This document shows, one piece after another, positions 55,001 to 64,000 of a stretch of 64,000 nt of DNA. Source of the stretch: Bugula neritina (taxonomy: Eukaryota; Bryozoa; Gymnolaemata; Cheilostomatida; Bugulidae); assembly GCA_964035545.1 (NCBI GenBank), contig OZ037765.1, positions 18,470,698 to 18,534,697 of the forward strand, read 5' to 3'. Each line of letters opens with the position of its first letter. Position 1 is the stretch's first letter. The translations under genes were made by a program, and so were the position numbers. The notes under the pieces were generated by a model. That model worked only from the letters and a program-made list of their open reading frames with translations, searched no databases and was not told where the DNA came from.

Positions 55001-56555
55001 TGAAAGATGTAAAGTGTGGATATTTAGAGGTTATATAGAGAATTGAAATTTAAATCATGATAAACAAGTCTAATTTTAACAGTTCCTATATAGTTGTAGT
55101 AAGGTATTATTTCAGCAAGCATTGTTGAAACTATATAAACTAATGAACGTATGTATTGCTAATGATGTGAAGTGTGGATATTTAGGTGTTATGTAGAGAA
55201 TGGAAATTTAAATGGTGATAACCAGTTGCTGCAAAATGTGTTGTTTTTTTATTGAAATTTAGTGCTAGAAGAATATTAGAAGCTTTCCAATCTCACGACA
55301 AATATGCCGTGGTCAGATATAATCCTTGGAGACACTCCATACTTGCTAACAGAATTCTATGGTAATATCTTACGGCTGTAGTGAGTGTATGACATAACTT
55401 GTAGGAGGCAACTGTAACAATACAAGGGCACACAATTACTGAGCTTGCTTTTGAAAATTTTTGCTTCTTTCAATGCATTTTCTTGTGAAACTTTTAGATG
55501 GGTTAAATAATTTTAAATTTTATTATATTGCATGATATTATGATAAAATATAGCATGGCATAATATAATATATTATTCTAATATAACCAACTCATTAACT
55601 GTGATTATTGATAAAAACCCAACTCTTGTGAACAAAATTGAATGCACTGCAGAAATATTTGGAGTTATGTCCACTAAGTAATGGCTAGCAAAGTATATGT
55701 TATATAACATATTATAGGTGGGTACTATGGGGACTTTAGTATTGTAGGAACTAGGAAATACTGTGCTCTAAGTGTTTTTCTAACACCAGTTAGTAATTTA
55801 TTCATATATGTAAGTTCTCCAGGAAATTATTTAAGGTGCTTTTCATTTTTCATTTTGCCTTAGGGAACACAACCTACTTCTTTGTAAATTGCTGCGTCCA
55901 GCATATAAAAGTTATGCAAGTCATCACATTAACTAATACATGTATACAACCTTTAGATTGTGCTATTATATATGTTGCTAATCAGGCTCTACACCTTGGA
56001 TAATAAGTCACCAAAATCTACTGTTTTGTGCAATAACAAAATTAAATAGTTCATAATAAGTAGGATAACTTTGGTGCTGGATTATGTTTCCTGCCATTTT
56101 TTCATAAACTGATTATTTTATCAACTGCTATTCATTTAATTGGTTTTTAACCATTAGATGATGATGCTTGTTTTTACAGTACACTACCAATTCGTGGCAT
56201 ATACACTATCTTTTACTAGCTAGCAACATTGTGGACCATTGAAAGCAATAGTACCAATCAAACTTTGTAGTAATATTAGGTAACTGTATTATATTTTTCT
56301 ATTACTTTTTTTGATGATGGAAGCAAGCTTACTTCAAGTTTTATATGCTAATTATTACTAATGGCAACCAATTTTAGCTCATTTGAGTTCTTGTTGCATG
56401 CTATCACCTGTTACCTTAGCCTTTACTGCAAAGTTACAGCCCAGCTGCTATTATTTATAAGTTATGTATGTATTTGCAGGACTGGTGCAATATTATCTGC
56501 AGGGATATGTACACTGGCGTTAATAAGAAATGTAAAAAAACAGCTACTTTCTTGA
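46072..56555 (+). CDS. PNLDC1: PNLDC1-type poly(A)-specific ribonuclease-like protein (piRNA 3' trimmer), 20 coding exons, 598 aa
   Basis: DEDD-family 3'-5' exonuclease related to PARN. In animals PNLDC1/Trimmer trims pre-piRNA 3' ends at mitochondrial/ER membranes. Exons: 46072-46156, 46606-46657, 46821-46894, 47489-47522, 47906-47981, 48650-48697, 48837-49032, 49325-49416, 49537-49619, 50008-50127, 50679-50739, 50854-51009, 51465-51591, 51861-51956, 52497-52539, 52656-52758, 53277-53363, 54770-54858, 55263-55361, 56480-56555. Phases agree at every join; the least certain donor is 50127 (AA|GTGTAT). Catalytic motifs: Exo I IDSEFTGL (D31, E33), Exo II VGHNLYLDL (D317), Exo III HEAGYDSY (H422, D427). 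PNLDC1 rather than PARN is favoured by NFYLFP, ASSVQFLTQYKFDFNK, FKNHVNLIRA, the YNPWRHS block and a hydrophobic C-terminal segment (about 577-590) resembling the PNLDC1 tail anchor. The acceptor at 46057 precedes the ATG by 14 nt. Poly(A) signal AATAAA lies at 56699-56704. Confidence 0.93.
46317..46477 (-). mobile_element. MITE copy 3, in PNLDC1 intron 1
   Basis: Inverted relative to copies 1 and 2. Its right edge CTTTTCTCAGTTTCTCCATT is followed by ACTGCACCTA, the reverse complement of the family's left end. The left edge has GTGGTGAAATTGAGATAGTC. The element sits between the first two PNLDC1 coding exons and makes up about a third of that intron. Confidence 0.75.
48384..48440 (-). repeat. 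tRNA-derived SINE-like fragment
   Basis: On the minus strand a B-box-like GGTTTGAATCC (48400-48390) lies downstream of an A-box-like TAGTTATAGCACCGG (48431-48417), with tRNA-like spacing. The arms do not fold as a true tRNA. It lies in a PNLDC1 intron. Confidence 0.45.
52804..53250. mobile_element. Non-autonomous hAT-like AT-rich element filling a PNLDC1 intron
   Basis: The left end is CAGGGTTGGGGTAACTGTAA. The right end, TTGACCCCAAC, is the partial inverse, with the final CCTG decayed. The interior is rich in GTAATTGTAATTAATTACA words in both orientations. CAGGG-type ends are typical of hAT elements, but no 8-bp target duplication is clear. It occupies 447 of the 518 bases between coding exons 52656-52758 and 53277-53363. 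Confidence 0.6.
53370..53547 (+). repeat. 23-bp minisatellite, 8 units, abutting a PNLDC1 splice donor
   Basis: Units of 23 bp, each with TTTACTGTATACTCACA and CTCAGG, start 6-7 bases after the donor GAG|GTCAGG at 53363. They run in tandem with one A-to-G change in the second unit; the last unit is incomplete. Each unit carries CAG|GTTTAC, a possible extra donor. Open frames across it are by-products of the repeat. Confidence 0.92.
53574..53641 (+). pseudogene. tRNA pseudogene or tRNA-derived SINE head
   Basis: Begins GCCCCTG and ends TGGGGGCA, which can form an acceptor stem with G-T pairs. The D arm is clear (GTGT-AATGGTTA-GCAC). The anticodon arm TAGCTTGCAAGCT has a loop that is too short, and the T arm (TTTGAAT) is poor. 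Total length is about 5 nt below a normal tRNA. Not a functional tRNA gene by inspection. Confidence 0.55.
55006..55221 (+). repeat. Direct repeat, two 58-bp copies 158 bp apart
   Basis: 55006-55063 and 55164-55221 share GATGT(A/G)AAGTGTGGATATTTAG, TAGAGAATTGAAATTTAAAT (with one base changed) and GATAA, at about 85% identity. Both lie in the PNLDC1 intron 54859-55262. Confidence 0.75.
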
Positions 56556-57321
56556 CTGATGGCCACACTTGCATATGGATGGATTTACACGTACTTTGAA
56601 TTTTTTTAGACATTGGTGTAGAATTTTGTTTACATTTAGGTGTCAGTAATTGAAATATTTTACAAGTTTTATACAACACTACATCTGCGGCAAAGTGAAA
56701 TAAAACCATCAACATATAATGTTTAAACATATTTGTCTTGATTTTATTGGATTCCAATAATCAAATCAAATAGAATGAATAGCGTGAGCTGGGTATCTAA
56801 GTGTAATCAGCGTTTGTATTATTGCTCACTCAAGAATAAAGATAGCTTTTCAATTTTTGTATTCCAGTAAGTAGTTTAATGTTTTCAACATAACATAGCT
56901 CCGTTCATGCCACTGTGGCATTCTTTAGTTTTATATTATTTGACATCACTTATTCATCTTTTTCAAGTGGCAGTAGTATTAGTTTGCAATTTGCATTTTG
57001 TGAGTGCTATATTGACAAAACTAATTCTTATGCCTACTCTAATAATAAACTTTGAAATTACGTTTATTGCGGACAATGCATAGTTAGATTATAAATGAAT
57101 CTGAAAGGTTTTAAGCAAATATGTCCTGGTTTGCATTAGCAACTTATTCATATAATATATTATTGGAATCTGGCATAATTGTATAGTGCAGTGTGTTTTC
57201 AACTAACATTAAAACATGGATAATAAGTTGGATATGTTTTAAGTGAGACAATAGAGACTTTTTATTTGAAAAATTATAACTTTTAGTAATTACATGATTG
57301 TGCTGGCACTGCTACTAGAAC
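56556..57321 (+). other. Intergenic between PNLDC1 and the next gene
   Basis: Contains the PNLDC1 poly(A) signal (56699-56704) and nothing else recognisable. Confidence 0.6.
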
Positions 57322-60300
57322 ATGGGGGAAGACCGCTCTTGCATATGCTACCTGTTAGGCCTTTCTAGTGACGTCAATATTTCTGCATGGGATGAATTTT
57401 CAAGTAAACCTGCACCTTTGCAAACTTTGGAGCCAAAAGTGCAATCAACTTTGAAACGACCACCAACAATACTGAAGGTCAAGAAAGTAGCTAAGGATAA
57501 TACAGAAGAATGCTTCTTCCAGCATAATCTAAATCATAGACAGCACATTCAGGATTATAGGAATTTAACTTGCTTTAAGATACTCACGAAGGAGAAAAGT
57601 GAATTATATCCAGTGCTATCTCAATATGACTCCTCCAATAGGCTACTGTAAGTATTCATCATTTAGTAACATGAAATAGTTCATATATATGCAAACTGAA
57701 TATTTAGTTTAAACTTTAAACTCTACAGCTGTGGAGATTCTGGCTTTGATGAAATCAAACGAATGTGAACTTCAATTGTTTAGTTTTCTATTTTGTGAAC
57801 ATTTTATTAGTTTTAAGCAGAAAAATGTATTTATTAGTAGTTAAAATTGGATGAAATGGGCAAAAGCAGAAGATATTGAGTGTGCACTAAATGAATTTGA
57901 TCAATTCTTCACAGTTAGTTTAAGGTCATTACTTTCCACATTCAGGCACTGCTTTATGTTATATATAAACGGTTTCCAGGGGATAGCTCGAACAGTTTTT
58001 GTCTCACATTAACAAATTTTACATGAAAAGATAGCTCTTGCATTCCTCTTTCATATACTTTTTTAATTTTTCAATAAAAAAATTTCTGAGAAAGTTGTTG
58101 CATAATAAGTAAAATTTTACACCCTCCATGTTCCACTGCTGTAGCACAGGGGATTCATTTTATAAAGTCTAAAAGTTAAACTTGACATTCCTTGATATGT
58201 TTTCTCTAATATACTTTCTTTGTTTTTTGAAATTCTGTTTATGCTCTTCACAATTTGGTAAAAACATACACCATATTGCAAGTTTCACTGCAATTATCTA
58301 AATTCTTCATATGGTGGTTCTAGCTACGCTCCTGTGACTAATTATAACATTCCTAGTACGTTTGCCGCTCTGCGCTATCACAATAACATATAGTACCCTC
58401 TCGCACAAATTGGCAATCTATTGGATTTCTGCCAATATAATGTTCCCTGTTTTACATTAGCACTTAGCTGAATCATCTCACTATGTTACAATAATATATT
58501 GAAAATGCCTCAGCACAACATAATTCTTTGTTTGTTTGGCAGAGTTAATTTCAGCTAAATCACTTCACTTTGCAGTCTTGTCAGTAAAGGTTTCTCTAAT
58601 TCACATATGATTATTTTAAGTACATTGTATTCTATAAGATCATTTCAAGGTTTAGTCCAGTGTTCAGTATCTAATTATTATGCATGTATGTTGTCTTACT
58701 GTTGAACAAAAGTTAAAAAAAAACTTTACAATTATAGCCATATTTATTATACATGCGTAGGATTTGCATAAGTTGACAAAAAAATTGCAACAAATCAGGG
58801 TTGAACCATGACCAACCAACTCGTCGCTGACGCCTCTGACCTCTGGACCACGCTGTGATCGTAATAGAGACGCGCATTATATGAGTAACTATGATTACAT
58901 AAATATTTCGCGCGCAAATGGGTTATAATTATTAGGCTGTCAATTCATGTTGATAGCAGTCAACTGTTGCAATAGTCTAATGGAATGCTAATGGTTTTGA
59001 ACAAATAACCCAAAAGTTTAAAAATAAGTAGCTTGCGTATTACTAGCTACAAAAACAGGTCTGAAATAGACTGGTAAAGCAAGCTCTTATTGTAGAGTTT
59101 GCAGATGTGCTCTAAAATAAAACTTAAACTGTATGCTATTACATAAGTATTTGTATGCGAGAGATATAAATGGACATTACTGAGTTTCTGGAAAACAACA
59201 TACTTGAAGTTAACTTTGACAATGGTGTTTTCTTTTCATCATAGCTAGCCTATAGCATAAATCTCTAATCATATGAATCTTTATGAAGCCCACAGCTCAT
59301 GTAAGGGTGGCAATGTAATTTGAAAAGAACAATTATGTTGCTGCATTGTGTCTAAGGTATATTAGAGAGCAGAATTTGGTTTTACTAGCCTACCCCAACG
59401 GCATTCTACAATGCAGCTTATATGCTGGCAGTTTTAATAAGTACTGCCAATAGCAAGGTTACTATCACTGCTAGCTCCGTGCAGTATGTAACCTCTTGAA
59501 TAATTGCGCCAATTTTAAACTCTTGGAAGTTGGCCAAGTTATCATATTGCAGCCAGCCACCGGAGACAAAGCATCAGAGCTATTCATATAATATTATACT
59601 GATGCACTTGGTAGCAGAGTGGCTAATCTAATATAGTTCATAGTTCAACACCCTTTACTTTGGGAATACAGCCTCTTTTTTTAGGTTTACCTTACAAAGC
59701 ATGAACATATCTAAACTGATATTCTGATAATTTAGAGGTACATTTTGAAAACTAGGTTAATTGCACTTGTTTGCACAACAACAATAATAAAATAGATATT
59801 ATGCAGTATAATAAAAACACACATAATACTATATAATATATTATAATGATAATAATATAATATTATAAGTACCATTACTGCATTTTATAAATCACATGGT
59901 TGCCAAAAAAATGTATCACAAATTTTGTAATTATACATCAAAAATAGAACTAGCTAGGCAGCAGGTTAGAATAGAGTAAATTTTTAAAACATGAAATCAT
60001 GATTTGACTATTGTTTTATTTAGGCCAACCAACCTAGGAATACAAGATTGGGTTTTAGCTGACAGTTTATTATAACATTTAGCTTTTGAGCCAGCAGCAC
60101 TGGCACTTGTGAAGTATAGGCAAAGTTAGTGAAGCGAGACTAACAAGCACTCAAATACAAGGCATATTGAGACACAATAACAAGTCAGGAGCGTATAAAT
60201 TGATAAGAATGTGGAAGGGGGACTATGTTTTTCAACAAGCTATAACTTAAACATGAATTGGCTTTTGAAAGAAATAAAAAAGTATATTGGAGAACATAAG

Positions 60301-61820
60301 TTTCTTTATCTTTTCATATTTTTTTTGTTCCTGTGACATTCAACCTGTTCGAGCTATCAGTGGAACATTGTTCATATAGAACATAAAGCACCTGGCAAAG
60401 AGCCAGAAAATGAAAAGTATGACCTTAAACTAACTGTGTTGTGGTTTTTATGCTATAGCCTATACACTATTACTATATCTCCAATAGATTATTTTTATAT
60501 AGCAAAGGATAAATACATCAGTTAAGCAAATATTTTCAGTTCTTCTCATTCAGCTCTACTCATTTTCACAATCCAAGTTTGGTGTATTTACAGAGATCGG
60601 CAGTCCATGGCAAATACTATTTGTAAAGAAAACACATTTACAAGGTAATGAAAAAAGTCTTACTACAATTATATAGGAACTGATGAGATTTAACTTGCTT
60701 ATCATTATCTCTATCCTCTATGTACCGCCTAAATATTCACACTTCATATTTTCAATGATTATTACTTTTGTTAGTTTATAAGGTTTCAACAATGCTTGCT
60801 GGACTAACGGTACTGGTTTTTACTCTCACTTTATGTTTACATTAGGGCTGTTGATGGTGAACAAGTGGCCTATCAGCATTAGCAAATCTTGTATACTACT
60901 CATCATTGAATGCAATGACACAGTGTTACTAAATATAAGTTATCTATAATAATCTATAATAGTGTGAGAGTGCTTTGATTAGAATACGTCTGTTTATTAT
61001 GTATAATTGTAGTTTGAACAACTCATCTTCAAACGGTATTGATTTGAAACTTTCTGTGACTGTGAAAGATCCCAGGAGACAATTAACATACGAAGACATT
61101 AAAGGCTATATTGATGACAAATCTGAAGCTGATGAATGCATGAACAAACCAAGTCTGCTCAAACCAAAAAAGCCAGTCAATATCAATCTAACTGGAAAGT
61201 TTGTGCAGAGAACTGGTAGTGTAGCCAATAGCATATCCCGGTGTGTAGCAACGAATGCTAAAACTGAGCAGGCATCTAGTAGAAAACCCAAGGATGACGC
61301 AAAGCTGCCTATTCCACTCAGACCAGCCCCTCTGGTTAGTTATAAGATGCCTTCTAGTTTGAAATGTAAAGTCACCATTGAGAGACTCCCAACACAATCG
61401 GCCAAAAATGTCTACTTGTCTGCTAAAAGTTGCAATTTGGACACATCGAAATCAAGTAGACCCAATACCAACCTATCAAAGACAAGCCGTCACAGCTGTA
61501 AATCTGAATGCTCAATGCATAATGCTAAGTCAACTCAGCAAAGTTCACTCAACAGAAGGTCACTTGATAGTTTGACTTACACCTCTGGCTTTAATGGAGT
61601 CAGAATTCGGACTATAAAAAAAGAGTCGTCAACTTTAAGCAATACTCTAGATGATGATCGAAAAAAGCATTTGCAAGCTTTAGTGAAAATTCTTGGTGAC
61701 CGAATGTTAAACCCTTGTTTGAACAACATAAATGTAGAGCCAAAGGCTATTGATTTCAGTGCAGGAATGGGAAAAGCAGAAGCTATTGACTACAATGTTA
61801 TTTTTGGAAGCAGAATATAA
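57322..61820 (+). CDS. Unrecognised protein, 3 predicted coding exons, 394 aa
   Basis: Exons 57322-57647, 60594-60644 and 61013-61820 join in phase with GT/AG sites and give 394 residues ending at TAA 61818-61820. I do not recognise the protein. The first exon codes a mixed N-terminal region with EFSSKPAPLQTLEPK and a possible folded patch HRQHIQDYRNLTCFKILTKE. The long last exon is Ser/Lys/Asn-rich and basic, looks disordered (KDDAKLPIPLRPAPL, SSRPNTNLSKTSRHS), and ends with a more ordered, conserved-looking tail, KKHLQALVKILGDRML and AEAIDYNVIFG. No signal peptide, membrane segment or catalytic motif is visible. The ATG at 57322 is the first in frame that I could support. The 2.9-kb intron might hide another exon. 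The frame in the last exon (over 260 codons) and the phase agreement make a real gene likely. Confidence 0.7.
58797..58860 (-). repeat. tRNA-derived SINE-like sequence
   Basis: On the minus strand, GCGTGGTCCAGAGGTCAGAG resembles an A-box region and GGTTCAACCC a B box about 30 bases later. It lies in the long intron of the unrecognised gene. G+C-rich relative to its surroundings. Confidence 0.5.
59608..59655 (+). repeat. Possible tRNA-like SINE remnant
   Basis: TGGTAGCAGAGTGGCTAATC (A-box-like) is followed by AGTTCAACACC (B-box-like). Degenerate, so only a weak call. Confidence 0.3.
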
Positions 61821-61919
61821 TCTGATATATTTATTTACAAAGAAAAACTGTACAGATTCAGTTCAATACACCGATGGCCACTATTTTCGAACTCATCATT
61901 TTTTACACAGTCAAGTTGA

Positions 61920-63353
61920 TCATGTGTAAAGTTCAAAGTCTATTCTTTTTGAAGAATAAAAGTCAGATCCTGCTCCAACTTTTCGAACATAGACTCCACC
62001 AGGAAATTTGTCGTCATCAACAAATTTTTGCATCTGTGAACTGGTAAATGGACCACAAATCTCAGCTGATTCCTCATCAGTCTGTTTGTACTCCCATTGT
62101 ATGTCATCAGTGCTAGAAGGAGCAGCTGCCACTTGCTCAACTTTTCTTTTCTTTGATACTGGCTCATCTGAAATAATGGTTTATCAACTGTATGTAGTAG
62201 TGATTTTGAGTCACACAAGTCAACAATAATACCTACTATAGCTACCTACCAGCTATTGCTCTATTGTTCTAATGTCAATGACTTTGTTACTAGATGTTAT
62301 TGTAGTTGTCATTTGTCAAGAAGTTGAAACATCTATGTAATCCCAAAAAGGTTTCTAATAAAATCACCAGCTTTACACTTAAATTTGCCTTTATCAAGTT
62401 CTAATGCAACACTTATTATTCTATAACTTGAACTTGATCTCAGGTCAAATGTAAAGTGTTCAACAATCAACAGCTGCTACAGTATAGTTATGACACTTGA
62501 ATGATGTAAAATATAAAACAATTGTGATTATAATTTGCTGCATGATTGCAAGCACTAGATTGTGAATTTCTAAATCGCAACATATTTCAACAGACATTAT
62601 TTTCACATTCAACAAGATGAAAGTTACAACGCCACCAAATAAACTCTATGCTTGTAGAGTTCATATTTTGCGAAGGAATTTATTTATCGATCAATGGGGA
62701 CAGTTCTAGACAAATGAGGCCGTATATCATATGAGCTTAAATTAATTCATTCAGTTGAAGCAAATGGAATGGATGCTAAATCAATAATTAAATCGTAGCC
62801 AAATGAAATCTTTTGCATTAAGAATCAGCAATTTTGGCAACCATCATTTACAAATTGAACTAATTGGGTTTAGGTTTACAATGTCTTAAACTTAGAAAAA
62901 CTCGAGGTGGAGTGAACACGAATGTGGGACAGCTAAAACTGAACTAATGTTGGCCATATTTATTCATTGGCCATGTTTATTCATATATATTATTGGGTAT
63001 AATGAAAAGATCCATTTTATTGAAGCCTTTTAGAGAGGAGCAAACTCCTTACTAGTAAACCATATGAATGTTTAGGTTTTCATTTGATCTAGCCTAAATG
63101 AAAATCCATTTGAACACTGTATATGCATTGAATAAAATTAAAATTGAAGTAACATCAATCAAACTGAATGCCAACACACCATTATTTTTAGATTCAGATT
63201 GTGCAACCTTTTCATCAAATTCTTCTCCAAACATGTCCAGTGCATCTTCTTCATTCTCTGGTAACTTCTCAAGCACCTTTTTTACTGGTTGCTCCTTTTC
63301 TTGAATTTTATACGCAATCTTCTCATAAGTATCGTCATATATTTCCATGTAGC
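61920..63353 (-). CDS. CD2BP2: CD2BP2-like GYF-domain protein, 3' two exons (5' part beyond the right edge)
   Basis: CD2BP2 is a U5 snRNP-associated adaptor whose C-terminal GYF domain binds proline-rich peptides. Exons, minus: 63353-63180 and 62167-61920, joined in phase (donor G|GTGTGT). The first encodes YMEIYDDTYEKIAYKI and an acidic stretch EEDALDMFGEEFDEK, as in the region before the GYF domain of CD2BP2. The second has a basic SKKRKVEQ, then WEYKQTDEESAEICGPF, MQKFVDDDKFPGGVYVRK and the family ending FYSSKRIDFELYT. Two classic positions differ: the usual W after M-Q-x is F, and the name-giving G-Y-F reads D-K-F. A second donor-like GTAAGT is only about 30 bp upstream of the 63353 acceptor, so the upstream exon border is unclear. 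AATAAA (minus) at 61830-61835 may end the transcript. Confidence 0.85.
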
Positions 63354-64000
63354 CTTCATAGACAAGATAAAACAACCACTTACCAGAAAGGTAATAATTC
63401 TGTGTACTTCAACCTATTGCTGCTCTAGTGTTAATAAAGGCTAAAATCTTACAAGAAAAACAAATTATGAATATTCACACACATTTGTAATGTGTGCATA
63501 TACTTACATGTAATGCACTCAATATATTACAAAATGTACATACAAGAGTGAGGTTAAAATTTAGTTTCTGGCAAAATTTTTTTGTTTTTATATGTGAAAA
63601 TACATTTATTTCGCAACTTTTTCAAAGTCATTACTACCATGAGAATGTTGACTATGATGCCAGCAACATCCCAATTACAGTCTAACTGGTTGTCCAAAGC
63701 AGAAAACTCTATGAGATGACAACTCCTAATATCTTGCATTGCGGTTAAAGGATTGCTCTATCTTGTCTAATAAATGGCCATTTAGGTCAAACACACATAA
63801 TATTGTGTTTTTCTAAGCATGCATTGACAAAAAGCATTTGACCAAAGGTAGAAAAAGTTAGTTGAAGTTGAGGGTGTAGATTGGTAACAGCCAAAACGCC
63901 GATTTTGAAATGAGCTGGGAAATGTGACGTAACAGCGCCAGCATTCCTGCTGGTCACATGACTATACAAATGAATAACTATAGAAATATGACTGTGAGAT
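63354..64000. other. Right edge; presumed CD2BP2 intron or upstream sequence
   Basis: No exon with family support could be placed. Small open frames on both strands lack recognisable features. Confidence 0.4.

Overview
The window is nuclear DNA from an AT-rich, intron-rich animal, probably an invertebrate bilaterian. The evidence is short GT-AG spliced exons, a SoxD gene, a PNLDC1-type RNA trimmer and several kinds of metazoan transposon. The species cannot be fixed from the sequence. All exon models below were joined by eye from splice signals, reading phase and family similarity.

Layout, left to right. (1) Haspin histone H3 kinase, minus strand, exons from about 11.8 kb down to 0.49 kb. 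One intron (3128-7761) holds a young, slightly 5'-truncated non-LTR retrotransposon on the plus strand (3438-6533), with an open endonuclease-RT frame and an 11-bp target site duplication. (2) A 12.2-19.4 kb interval with a MITE, cryptic simple repeats, a decayed second-type RT fragment and a cluster of CCAAT boxes. (3) NF-YA, plus strand, 19.4-21.3 kb, convergent with (4) a SoxD gene, minus strand, 29.1-22.5 kb (504 aa). (5) A gene-poor stretch from 29.1 to 46.0 kb with a foldback element, a second MITE copy, a long AT microsatellite, a G+C-rich insertion flanked by a direct repeat, a perfect hairpin and an inverted cryptic repeat array. (6) PNLDC1, plus strand, 46.07-56.55 kb, 20 coding exons (598 aa), whose introns hold the third MITE copy, tRNA-like sequences, a hAT-like AT-rich element and a 23-bp minisatellite abutting a splice donor. 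(7) An unrecognised three-exon gene, plus strand, 57.3-61.8 kb (394 aa). (8) The 3' part of a CD2BP2-like GYF-domain gene, minus strand, which runs off the right edge. Genes 7 and 8 converge with only 99 bp between their stop codons.

The genes serve unrelated cell functions: mitotic kinase, CCAAT-binding factor, Sox factor, piRNA 3' trimming and a spliceosome-associated GYF protein. There is no sign of an operon or a dedicated gene system. The most interesting material is the mobile and structured DNA, the unrecognised gene and several departures from family norms: a degenerate GYF motif, a short SoxD N-terminus and an alternative NF-YA 3' end.
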